Notes: generated from the letters alone by a model not told the origin. Positions 1 to 5,117 are shown, counted from the first letter of the stretch. The stretch: 5,117 bases of DNA from Bacillota bacterium (GCA_028287415.1 JAQBPS010000062.1:1-5117), one strand, 5' to 3'. A program made the numbers and translations.

Positions 1-3
1 ACG

Positions 4-246
4 ATGGGCCTGAAGCGCGTCTTTGCCCTCACCTACCAGCAGGGCTTCTTTGAGAAGTGCGCATTCACCGTGGTGCAGAAGGAGACGCTGCCACAGAAGG
101 TATACTCCGAGTGCATTCATTGTGACAAGTTCTATAAATGCGATGAGATCGCCATGATTCGGCTGCTGGTGCCAGCGGAGGAGCTGGCTGTCGATGATGG
201 TTTCGAGATTCCGCTCGTCGCCATGCCCACATGGCAGAAGGGGTAG
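4..246 (+). CDS. Small cysteine-containing protein of unknown function
   Basis: I do not recognise this family. The 80-residue reading frame ends in TAG at 244-246. Its first ATG lies only three bases from the window edge and the frame is open upstream, so the true start could be outside the window; no ribosome binding site can be checked. It has four cysteines: Cys19, and a Cys37-x2-Cys40-x5-Cys46 group in the segment SECIHCDKFYKC. This group could bind zinc or an iron-sulfur cluster, but that is inference. There is no signal peptide or membrane segment. The composition is mixed and protein-like (hydrophobic, aromatic and charged residues interspersed), and argJ starts six bases after its stop with a Shine-Dalgarno sequence inside this gene. 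Both points support a real gene, probably cotranscribed and translationally coupled with argJ. A link to arginine biosynthesis is suggested only by position. Confidence 0.6.
   Translation: MGLKRVFALTYQQGFFEKCAFTVVQKETLPQKVYSECIHCDKFYKCDEIAMIRLLVPAEELAVDDGFEIPLVAMPTWQKG
237..243 (+). promoter_or_regulatory. Ribosome binding site deciding the argJ start
   Basis: GAAGGGG lies eight bases before the ATG at 252, a normal spacing. The in-frame ATG at 231 has no purine-rich sequence in front of it, and the in-frame GTG at 246 sits only two bases after this site. The site therefore favours 252 as the argJ start. It overlaps the last codons of the upstream small gene, as expected for translational coupling. 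Confidence 0.5.
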
Positions 247-251
247 TGAGC

Positions 252-1460
252 ATGCAGGAGATGATGGGCGGCGTAACCGCTCCGACAGGGTTCATGGCGT
301 CGGGCGTCACTGCCGATATCAAGGGCAAGGGCGGCACGAAAAAGGATGTCGCCGTGATCTTCTCCCGGGTGCCGTCCGCGGCAGCCGGTGTATACACCAC
401 CAACAAGGTCAAGGCCGCACCGGTCGTGCTCACGCAGGCGCGCACCGCCATGGGCCGCCTCCAGGCAATCGTGATCAACTCCGGGAACGCCAACGCCTGC
501 ACGGGCGATCAGGGCATGCAGGACGCCATCGCCATGGGCGAGCTGGCCGCCCGGGGCCTCGGGCTTGAGCCGGAGGCGGTCGGCGTCGCTTCGACCGGGG
601 TGATCGGCGTCACCCTGCCGATGGATCGGGTCAAGGCGGGCATTGCCCAGGCGGCGGCTGCGATCACCGCGGAGGGCGGGCAGGCTGCCGCTGAGGCGAT
701 CATGACGACCGACACGGTTGACAAGCAGTATGCCGTCCGGCTAGATCTGGGCGGGGTGGCGGTCACCATCGGGGCGATGGCCAAGGGCTCGGGCATGATC
801 CACCCGAACATGGCGACCATGCTGGGCGTGGTCACCACGGACGCAGCGGTCGATCCCGCAGCCCTCCAGCTGGCCCTGAAGGCCGCCACGGAGAAGTCTT
901 TCAACATGATCACTGTCGATGGCGACATGAGCACGAACGACTGTGTGATCCTGCTGGCGAACGGGCTGGCGAAGAACCCGAAGGTTGTGCTGGGCACCAT
1001 GCTCTACGACACCTTCGCGATGGCGCTGGAGCAGGTGCTGATCCACCTGGCGAAGCGGGTCGCCCGGGACGGCGAGGGCGCCACGAAGCTAATGGAGATG
1101 CGGGTCAAGGGGGCACCTTCGGCCGCAGATGCGCGCATGGCGGCCAAGGCAGTCTGCGGCAGCATGCTGACGAAGGCGGCTGTCTTCGGTGCGGATGCCA
1201 ACTGGGGCCGCGTGCTCGCTGCCCTGGGCTACTCGGGTGCCGAGTTCGACCCGGGCAAGGTCGACCTGTGGCTGGGCGACCTCCAAATGATGAAGGCCGG
1301 GGCGCCGGTCCCCTTCAGCGAGGCGGAGGCGGCGAAGGTGCTGGCGGGCGATACTGTCATCTTCACGGCTGACCTGCACAGTGGCGGTGCTGAGGCCACT
1401 GCGTGGGGCTGTGACCTGACTTACGACTATGTGAAGATTAACGGGGACTACCGGACGTAA
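252..1460 (+). CDS. argJ: ArgJ, bifunctional ornithine acetyltransferase / N-acetylglutamate synthase
   Basis: ArgJ moves the acetyl group from N-acetylornithine to glutamate, giving ornithine and recycling N-acetylglutamate in the cytoplasmic arginine pathway. Many members also make N-acetylglutamate from acetyl-CoA; sequence alone does not settle whether this one does. The 402-residue product has normal family length. Visible landmarks are NSGNANACTG (residues 76-85) and STG (114-116), whose Thr-Gly pair forms the oxyanion hole in the family. KGSGMIHPNMATMLG carries the self-cleavage site between Ala188 and Thr189, Thr189 becoming the nucleophile of the beta subunit. ADANWGR lies at 314-320, and the protein ends in the conserved DLTYDYVKINGDYRT. 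I chose ATG 252 because of the ribosome binding site at 237-243. ATG 231 would add seven residues and overlap the preceding gene by 16 bases; GTG 246 is a third option. No other arg genes are seen in the window. The frame is intact. Confidence 0.96.
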   Translation: MQEMMGGVTAPTGFMASGVTADIKGKGGTKKDVAVIFSRVPSAAAGVYTTNKVKAAPVVLTQARTAMGRLQAIVINSGNANACTGDQGMQDAIAMGELAARGLGLEPEAVGVASTGVIGVTLPMDRVKAGIAQAAAAITAEGGQAAAEAIMTTDTVDKQYAVRLDLGGVAVTIGAMAKGSGMIHPNMATMLGVVTTDAAVDPAALQLALKAATEKSFNMITVDGDMSTNDCVILLANGLAKNPKVVLGTMLYDTFAMALEQVLIHLAKRVARDGEGATKLMEMRVKGAPSAADARMAAKAVCGSMLTKAAVFGADANWGRVLAALGYSGAEFDPGKVDLWLGDLQMMKAGAPVPFSEAEAAKVLAGDTVIFTADLHSGGAEATAWGCDLTYDYVKINGDYRT

Positions 1461-1483
1461 GGTTGAGAATGGGCATTTTTTAT

Positions 1484-1499
1484 CGCGGATTACGCAGAT
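1484..1499. repeat. Degenerate single copy of the 1640-1766 repeat unit
   Basis: CGCGGATTACGCAGAT matches CACGGATTTCACAGAT in the left arm of the large inverted repeat (1649-1664) at 13 of 16 positions. It is probably a decayed or partial copy of the same repeat family lying just after argJ. A match this short could be chance, but the shared GGATT-n-C-n-CAGAT spacing makes a relationship plausible. Confidence 0.45.
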
Positions 1500-1546
1500 A
1501 GGGAACACGAGCTTTGCATGGATTTTTCTTGTGGGGATCCGCTTGT

Positions 1547-1600
1547 AGGTCGGGACTTGGGTGTTCAAATATTATATTTTTAACACCCCAGTCCCGACCT
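1547..1600. repeat. Stem-loop, 19-bp arms with an AT-rich loop
   Basis: The arm AGGTCGGGACTTGGGTGTT (1547-1565) and the arm AACACCCCAGTCCCGACCT (1582-1600) are reverse complements except for one position. They enclose a 16-base loop at 1566-1581 made almost wholly of A and T. Transcribed RNA from either strand would form a long hairpin. No U-tract follows on either side, so it is not a classical intrinsic terminator. It may instead block 3' exonuclease decay, slow polymerase between convergent genes, or be a mobile repetitive palindrome. The choice between these is inference. Confidence 0.8.
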
Positions 1601-1639
1601 CAAAGGCGCTCCGCTGAGAAGTAGCTCATGAATAAATCA

Positions 1640-1766
1640 TTTTATAGCCACGGATTTCACAGATTACACTGATTCGGATATAAATATATAAAAAAACATT
1701 TTCACCCGGTCATCTGTGTTTGGATCCCGAATCCGTGGAATCTGTGAAATCCGTGGCGATATAAAA
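1640..1766. repeat. 127-bp inverted-repeat element built from 9-bp units
   Basis: The core arms at 1647-1677 and 1727-1757 are 31 bases each and match at 29 positions as reverse complements. After a two-base bulge (GA at 1758-1759) pairing continues for seven more bases, TTTTATA at 1640-1646 with TATAAAA at 1760-1766. The spacer, 1678-1726, is AT-rich in its first half. Each arm is itself periodic. The left arm reads CCACGGATT, TCACAGATT, ACACTGATT (1648-1674). The right arm reads AATCCGTGG, AATCTGTGA, AATCCGTGG (1730-1756). From memory, ccacggatttcacagatt-like repeats occur in intergenic DNA of several bacteria; no named family is asserted. No transposase or target-site duplication is visible. 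Confidence 0.85.
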
Positions 1767-1805
1767 CGCCCGCGCCCCCACACCCGATCCCGGTTGTGGG
1801 GGCGC
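1763..1805 (-). terminator. Probable terminator of the aldehyde oxidoreductase-MoaD operon
   Basis: An 11-bp perfect stem is formed by 1772-1782 (GCGCCCCCACA) and 1795-1805 (TGTGGGGGCGC) around a 12-base loop. Read on the minus strand it begins 12 bases after the MoaD-like stop codon. It is followed by GGGCG and then TTTT (1766-1763), so the U-run is short and displaced by five bases. On the plus strand only TTT follows, so it may also slow transcription arriving from argJ. Position and stem strength support termination; the weak U-tract lowers confidence. Confidence 0.6.
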
Positions 1806-1817
1806 TTTCGTCATGCT

Positions 1818-2096
1818 TCAACCCCCCGCTACAGGCGGGAAGATCGCCAGGGGATCGCTGTTGCGCACCCGGGTATCCAACCCTTGAAGGTCGCGGATGA
1901 GGCGCCCGTTGACCATGATGTTGACGTGTTGCTGGAGTTCTGGGCTGTCCGGCTGGAGGATATGGGCCCGCAGTAGGGGCGCCTCGGCGAAGAGCGCTTC
2001 GAGGGCGTCCGCCACCGTGGCGCCGTCAGGCACCGTGATCATTAGCTTGCTGCCGGCGCCCAGCGCCTGAAAGGTGGCAAACAGTTTGACCAGCAC
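1818..2096 (-). CDS. MoaD/ThiS-like sulfur-carrier protein linked to the aldehyde oxidoreductase
   Basis: This 92-residue ubiquitin-fold protein is read from GTG at 2096, two bases after the stop of the oxidoreductase gene, so the genes are almost certainly translationally coupled. GGAG in the last codons of the upstream gene is the likely ribosome binding site, though its 11-base spacing is long. The start VLVKLFATFQALG matches the first beta strand of MoaD proteins. TVPDGATVADALEALF (residues 21-36) is the typical following turn and helix, and VNGRLI (62-67) and NSDPLAIFPPVAGG (79-92) match the C-terminal part. MoaD family members are adenylylated and thiocarboxylated at the terminal Gly-Gly and give sulfur for the dithiolene of molybdopterin. 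Location suggests a copy dedicated to the tungsto- or molybdopterin of the neighbouring enzyme; that dedication is inference. No activating MoeB-like enzyme or MoaE is in the window. A longer reading of this frame upstream of 2096 runs out of frame through the oxidoreductase gene and is not real. Confidence 0.88.
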   Translation of the reverse strand: MLVKLFATFQALGAGSKLMITVPDGATVADALEALFAEAPLLRAHILQPDSPELQQHVNIMVNGRLIRDLQGLDTRVRNSDPLAIFPPVAGG

Positions 2097-2098
2097 GG

Positions 2099-3907
2099 TC
2101 AGCTGATCTCCAGTTCCTTCAGCTTCTGCTCGGTCACGACGCCGTCCTCCCAGCCCCGGGCGGTGTAGTACTCCTTGAGCATGACGTCCAGCTGAGAGAG
2201 CATGCCCTCGCTGCCGCCGGTACCGGGCAGCTCCATGAAGCGGCGGGGCAGCGTGTCGTCCTTGCCGGTGAAGCCGTTCAGGTTGTTGTAGTGCCGCTCC
2301 AGGTTGTAGATGCGCTCGCCGATCCGCATCACGTCCTGGGCGGTCACAGCCATGCCCGTCAGGCCCTGGACTTGGGCGGCGAACTCGTCCGCACCCTCGG
2401 AGAAGGTGGCGAACTTGCAGACATCCATCGAGTCGGTGAAGGCGAAGAGGTCCTGGAAGGTCTTGAGCAACTCCGCCTTGCCCTCCGTCACTGTCCGGTC
2501 CGTGGCGAACGGGATGCCGGCGATCTCGGAGGCGACCGTATAGCCCCGCAGGTGGCAGGCGCCCCGGTTCGACGTGGCATAGCCCAGCCCCATCCCCTGG
2601 ATGCCCCTCGGGTCGTAGGCGGGGATGGCCTGGCCCTTGACCGCCATGGCGATCTCCGGTGCGCCGAAGTACTGTGCGGCGCCTGCAGCGCCAAGGGCCA
2701 AGATGTCGCCAATGCCCTCGCGGTAGGCGGTCTGGCGCACAAGCTCCGACATTTTTTCCGCGTCGCCCCAGTTGATGACAGCATCCGTCAGGTGCTTCTC
2801 GGAGGCCTCCATGGCGGCGGCAATGGTGACGCCCATCTCGATCGTGTCCAGGCCATAATCGTTGCACTGGTCGATCATGTAGGCGACCGCTTCCTTCTCG
2901 CTCATGCCGCACATGGCCCCGAGCGCCCACGCACTCTCAAACTCAAAGGACTCGGTGCGGACCTTCCACCGGCCCTCCGTCACCTCGACCTCCTTCTTAC
3001 AGGCGACCGGGCAGGCGTGGCACACGGGCTCGGAGACCATAATCGTCTCCCGGATGTGCTCGCCGCTCAGCGCGTAGGCGTTCTCAAAGTGGCTGTCGCG
3101 ACCGTTGTAGGCAGGGAGGGAGCCCGCTTCGTTGATCGTGTTCATCAGCACGTTGGTGCCGTAGAGGGAGAGGCCGCCCTTGCGGGGAGCGGTCAGCACG
3201 CCGGTCAGGATCGCCTTCAGGCCCACCTTCTGAGCCTTGTCGAACTCCTCTTTCCGCTCGGGCGTGGGCTTGACCAGACTCTTGCGCTCGGCCAGGACCA
3301 CAATCGCCTTCAGGTTCTTGCTGCCGCCGACGGCGCCGGTGCCGCCACGGGCGGCCGCCCGGTCATCTTCATTGATCCATCCGGCCAGGCGGACCAGTCG
3401 CTCGCCGGCCGGGCCGATGGTGATGACGCCGGCATCCTTCCCGTGCTTGTCCCGCAAGGCCCGGACGCTCGCACGGCAGCCCAGCCCCCACACGGATGAT
3501 GCATCGTGCAGGGTAACCTCGCCGTTCTCCACCAGCAGGTAGGTCGGCCGGTCGGCCTTGCCCTTGATCAGCAGGCCGTCAAACCCCGCCCAGCGGAGCT
3601 TGGCCGCAGTGAAGCCGCCCAGGTGAGAGTCGGTGATGGTGCCGGTGAGGGGTGATTTGGTCACCACCGCGAGCCTGCCGGAGAGCTGCACGTTGGAGCC
3701 GGTCACGGGGCCGTTCATGAAGCAGAGCAGGTTGTCCGGCGAGAGTGCATCCACCTGATGCCCGTTCTCGTACACGTACTTGACGCCCAGACCGCGGCCG
3801 CCCAGGTACTTGCGCTGATCCTCCTCGGCAATCGGCCCATAGCTGACGGAGCCAGTTGTCAGGTCAATGTGCCCCAGCCGGTGTGCATAACCGCCCAGCG
3901 TCGTCAT
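2099..3907 (-). CDS. aor: Aldehyde:ferredoxin oxidoreductase, tungstopterin enzyme
   Basis: Enzymes of this family oxidise aldehydes to carboxylates (some also run in reverse) in the cytoplasm, using bis-tungstopterin and one [4Fe-4S] cluster and passing electrons to ferredoxin. The 602-residue length is typical. Cluster ligands are Cys296, Cys299 and Cys303 in CHACPVAC plus Cys497 in MDVCKF, the same spacing as the ligands of the Pyrococcus furiosus enzyme. Pterin-binding and family signatures include GGRGLG (36-41), RGGTGAVGGSKNLKAI (187-202) and NDYGLDTIEMG (349-359). RGACHLRGYT (448-457) holds the probable active-site histidine, His452. Glutamates that may serve catalysis lie in TESFEFESA (318-326). 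The start ATG 3907 is chosen because MTTLGGYAHRLGHIDLTTG resembles family N-termini, a G-rich ribosome binding site precedes it, and the sigma-54 promoter lies just upstream. An ATG at 4042 would place that promoter inside the gene. The substrate is not predictable. No separate electron-transfer subunit gene is present in the window. Confidence 0.95.
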   Translation of the reverse strand: MTTLGGYAHRLGHIDLTTGSVSYGPIAEEDQRKYLGGRGLGVKYVYENGHQVDALSPDNLLCFMNGPVTGSNVQLSGRLAVVTKSPLTGTITDSHLGGFTAAKLRWAGFDGLLIKGKADRPTYLLVENGEVTLHDASSVWGLGCRASVRALRDKHGKDAGVITIGPAGERLVRLAGWINEDDRAAARGGTGAVGGSKNLKAIVVLAERKSLVKPTPERKEEFDKAQKVGLKAILTGVLTAPRKGGLSLYGTNVLMNTINEAGSLPAYNGRDSHFENAYALSGEHIRETIMVSEPVCHACPVACKKEVEVTEGRWKVRTESFEFESAWALGAMCGMSEKEAVAYMIDQCNDYGLDTIEMGVTIAAAMEASEKHLTDAVINWGDAEKMSELVRQTAYREGIGDILALGAAGAAQYFGAPEIAMAVKGQAIPAYDPRGIQGMGLGYATSNRGACHLRGYTVASEIAGIPFATDRTVTEGKAELLKTFQDLFAFTDSMDVCKFATFSEGADEFAAQVQGLTGMAVTAQDVMRIGERIYNLERHYNNLNGFTGKDDTLPRRFMELPGTGGSEGMLSQLDVMLKEYYTARGWEDGVVTEQKLKELEIS

Positions 3908-3914
3908 CGGCAAA

Positions 3915-3922
3915 TCCCCCCC
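3915..3922 (-). promoter_or_regulatory. Ribosome binding site of the aldehyde oxidoreductase gene
   Basis: On the minus strand a run of seven G followed by A ends seven bases before the ATG at 3907. It is an unusual Shine-Dalgarno sequence (poly-G rather than GGAGG) but is correctly placed. It supports ATG 3907 over the upstream in-frame ATG at 4042. Confidence 0.5.
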
Positions 3923-3936
3923 GGTGCGAGATGGTT

Positions 3937-3952
3937 CTATACCCAGGTATAG
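3937..3952. promoter_or_regulatory. Inverted repeat across the predicted transcription start
   Basis: CTATACC (3937-3943) and GGTATAG (3946-3952) are perfect reverse complements separated by two bases. If the sigma-54 promoter is right, this 16-base element covers about -12 to +4 of the oxidoreductase transcript. It could be an operator for a second regulator or simply part of the AT-rich melting region. No binding protein can be assigned. Confidence 0.5.
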
Positions 3953-3966
3953 CAAGGTGTGTGCCA
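3951..3966 (-). promoter_or_regulatory. Sigma-54 (-24/-12) promoter of the aldehyde oxidoreductase operon
   Basis: The minus strand reads TGGCACACACCTTGCT. This agrees at every defined position with the RpoN consensus TGGCAC, one purine, four free bases and TTGC followed by A or T. It points toward the oxidoreductase gene. With the C of TTGC taken as -12, transcription would start near 3940, giving a leader of about 33 bases including the ribosome binding site. The gene just upstream encodes a sigma-54 activator, which strongly supports the call. A sigma-70 reading is weaker: TTGGCA and TATAGA are separated by 20 bases rather than about 17. Confidence 0.88.
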
Positions 3967-4012
3967 ACCGCTGAAACCTGTGCGTAGCGGGCGTGGCGAT
4001 CAACCGAAAGGC

Positions 4013-4039
4013 GTCCCGCGGGACACCTGTGCCGGCACA
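4013..4039. promoter_or_regulatory. Paired palindromes, candidate upstream activating sequences
   Basis: GTCCCGCGGGAC (4013-4024) and TGTGCCGGCACA (4028-4039) are each perfect 12-base palindromes. Their centres are 15 bases apart and fall at about -78 and -93 relative to the predicted start near 3940, a usual distance for sites bound by sigma-54 activators. The sites sit between the activator stop codon and the promoter. Binding by the neighbouring activator is inferred. Alternatively one may be the stem of a terminator for the activator gene, but no T-tract follows on the minus strand. GC-rich palindromes of this size can also occur by chance. Confidence 0.6.
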
Positions 4040-4045
4040 CATGTC

Positions 4046-5117
4046 TCAGTCGACCTGGCGCTTGAGCCGGATCCCGTACAGCTCCAACTTCCGATACAGG
4101 GTGGATCGGCCCATACCGAGGGATCGGGCCGCGGCTGCTGCATTGCCGCCGCAGGCCGCCAGCGTCTGCCTGATGCGTTCCTCCTCACCGGCCTCACCGA
4201 GGGTGGGCCGCTCCGACAGCGAGAGGGGCGGCAGGGGGAGGAGGTCCGCCGGGTTCTCCTCCAGGGCGACGGCCTGTTCCACCAGGTTGAGCAGCTCACG
4301 CACATTCCCGGGCCACGGATGGGCGGTGAGCCGGTCCCAGGAGGTCCGTCCGAGCTCCGGGGGCAGGGCGCCCAGGCGCCGGTAGGCATACTCTACAAGG
4401 GGCAGAATATCTTCCCGGCGCTCCCGCAGCGGAGGCAAGCGGAGCGGCACCACGTTGATGCGGAAGAACAGGTCCTGACGGAAGCTGCCGGCGGCCACCA
4501 GCGCCTCCAGGCTCCGGTTTGTGGCGGCGATCACGCGGACGTCGACGGGGATGGCCTGGGTGCCGCCGACCCGGACGATCTCCCGCTCCTGGAGCATGCG
4601 CAGCAGGCAGATCTGGGCCTCGGGGCCCAGTTCGCCGACCTCGTCAAGGAAAAGCGTGCCGCCGTTTGCGGCCGCGACCTTGCCGTGGCTGCCACGGGGA
4701 TTCGCCCCGGTGAAGGCGCCCCCGACGTAGCCAAACAGCTCGCTCACAGCCAGTCCGGGGGGCAGGGCGCCGCAGTTGACCGCGAGGAACGGGCCGTCCG
4801 AGCGGGTGCTGGCGCGGTGGAGCGCCCGTGCCAGGACCTCCTTGCCCGTCCCCGTTTCGCCTGCCACCAGGACGGTCGCGTCCGTGCGGGCGGCGCGGGC
4901 GGCCCGGTCGAGGGCAGCCAGCCATGTGGGGTTGCTGCCGATCAGCTGTGGCTCGCCGGGGCGTCGCTGGGCGGGTGCGGCAGCAGGCGGGCGGCTCGGG
5001 CTGCTCGGACCCGCGGCAACCCCCAGCGCAACGGCGTGCGCAGCCGCGCACAGCAGCGGCGCCGCCAGCGCCAGGTCGGGCCCGGTTACCGGACCCGTCA
5101 GTTCCAGCAAGCCCCAC
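4046..5117 (-). CDS. Sigma-54-dependent transcriptional activator (partial, N-terminus beyond the window)
   Basis: This cytoplasmic enhancer-binding protein uses ATP to open sigma-54 promoters. The frame is open to the right edge, so its beginning is missing. Counting from Leu at 5108-5110 as residue 1, Walker A is GETGTGKE (84-91). ELFG (124-127) and the sigma-54-contacting loop GAFTGA (131-136) follow, then Walker B GTLFLDEVGE (151-160), VRVIAATN (191-198), the arginine-finger region FRQDLFFRINV (210-220) and HPWPGNVREL (264-273). A Fis-type helix-turn-helix occupies about 311-346, with GMGRSTLYRKLELYGI. The segment before the AAA+ domain, including WGLLELTGPVTGP at the edge, resembles the end of a GAF sensor domain as in AcoR-type activators, followed by a Pro/Ala-rich linker (about 33-53). 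If so, it senses a small molecule directly rather than by phosphorylation. The gene precedes the oxidoreductase on the same strand and probably controls it. The apparent TTG start at 5110 is unlikely to be real. Confidence 0.93.
   Translation of the reverse strand, partial: WGLLELTGPVTGPDLALAAPLLCAAAHAVALGVAAGPSSPSRPPAAAPAQRRPGEPQLIGSNPTWLAALDRAARAARTDATVLVAGETGTGKEVLARALHRASTRSDGPFLAVNCGALPPGLAVSELFGYVGGAFTGANPRGSHGKVAAANGGTLFLDEVGELGPEAQICLLRMLQEREIVRVGGTQAIPVDVRVIAATNRSLEALVAAGSFRQDLFFRINVVPLRLPPLRERREDILPLVEYAYRRLGALPPELGRTSWDRLTAHPWPGNVRELLNLVEQAVALEENPADLLPLPPLSLSERPTLGEAGEEERIRQTLAACGGNAAAAARSLGMGRSTLYRKLELYGIRLKRQVD

Larger units (their letters stand above)
1461..1817. other. Convergent intergenic region with inverted repeats, no gene
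   Basis: This stretch separates the 3' ends of argJ and the MoaD-like gene. It is visibly richer in A and T than the flanking genes in its middle part (1571-1582, 1622-1646 and 1678-1704). I see no convincing coding frame, tRNA or insertion sequence. A minus-strand frame crossing 1461-1568 continues through argJ antisense and looks like a shadow. The content is repeat structure: a degenerate repeat unit at 1484-1499, a stem-loop at 1547-1600, a long inverted-repeat element at 1640-1766 and a GC hairpin at 1772-1805. No obvious U-tract terminator follows argJ; TTTTTT at 1477-1482 is not preceded by a clear hairpin. Confidence 0.8.

Noticed and set aside
509..1000. Minus-strand frames opposite argJ, including one running to 1568
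   Set aside because: They are antisense to an intact argJ and show no recognisable motifs; long open frames on the opposite strand are expected in high-GC DNA.
1477..1482. Intrinsic terminator right after argJ (TTTTTT)
   Set aside because: No hairpin precedes the T-run. Termination, if any, more likely involves the structures further downstream.
1640..1766. CRISPR array or insertion-sequence remnant
   Set aside because: The 9-bp units are contiguous and degenerate without spacers, and there is no transposase fragment or visible target duplication.
2097..2930. Long minus-strand frame continuing upstream of the MoaD-like gene, giving an apparent 370-residue protein
   Set aside because: Above 2096 it overlaps the well-supported oxidoreductase gene in another frame and its translation is Arg/Gly/His-rich shadow sequence. 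Only the last 92 residues are a protein.
2291..3499. 402-residue plus-strand frame opposite the oxidoreductase gene
   Set aside because: It is antisense to a gene with all catalytic motifs; its composition (Gly, Ala, Arg, His and Val rich) is typical of a GC-rich shadow frame.
3945..3968. Sigma-70 promoter (TTGGCA with TATAGA)
   Set aside because: The spacing is 20 bases and both boxes are imperfect, whereas the same bases give a full sigma-54 consensus.
3908..4042. 45-residue N-terminal extension of the oxidoreductase from ATG 4042
   Set aside because: It does not resemble the family N-terminus and would contain the sigma-54 promoter. ATG 3907 has a ribosome binding site and the expected sequence.

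Overview
The window is GC-rich bacterial chromosome. It holds two gene groups that converge on an AT-richer, repeat-bearing intergenic stretch. The protein families and the high GC suggest an anaerobic or facultative bacterium that uses tungsten or molybdenum enzymes, possibly a high-GC Firmicute. That taxonomic guess rests on general impression only, because no rRNA or other marker is present.

Plus strand, 1-1460: a small cysteine-containing protein of unknown function ends at 246. Six bases later argJ begins, encoding the arginine-biosynthesis ornithine acetyltransferase / N-acetylglutamate synthase. The two genes are probably cotranscribed. No promoter for them lies inside the window.

Intergenic, 1461-1817: about 357 bases between the convergent gene ends contain several inverted repeats. 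One is a 19-bp stem with a single mismatch and an AT-only-like loop. One is a 127-bp element with 38-nt arms, built from 9-bp units of the type YCACRGATT. The last is a GC-rich hairpin next to the MoaD-like gene that probably terminates transcription from the minus strand.

Minus strand, 5117 down to 1818: the C-terminal part of a sigma-54 enhancer-binding activator (AAA+ domain with GAFTGA plus Fis-type HTH) runs in from the right edge. Its stop codon is followed by a 138-base gap and then an aldehyde:ferredoxin oxidoreductase (tungstopterin and [4Fe-4S] ligands all visible). Two bases after that comes a MoaD-like sulfur-carrier protein ending in Gly-Gly. The gap contains a full-consensus sigma-54 promoter (TGGCACACACCTTGCT) correctly oriented for the oxidoreductase. 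It also has two 12-bp palindromes at about -78 and -93, where an enhancer-binding activator would be expected to bind, and a 16-bp inverted repeat covering about -12 to +4.

Read together, the right-hand side is a compact, self-contained module: activator, activator sites, sigma-54 promoter, tungsten/molybdenum aldehyde oxidoreductase, and a dedicated cofactor-sulfur carrier. The inducing signal and the aldehyde substrate cannot be read from the sequence.
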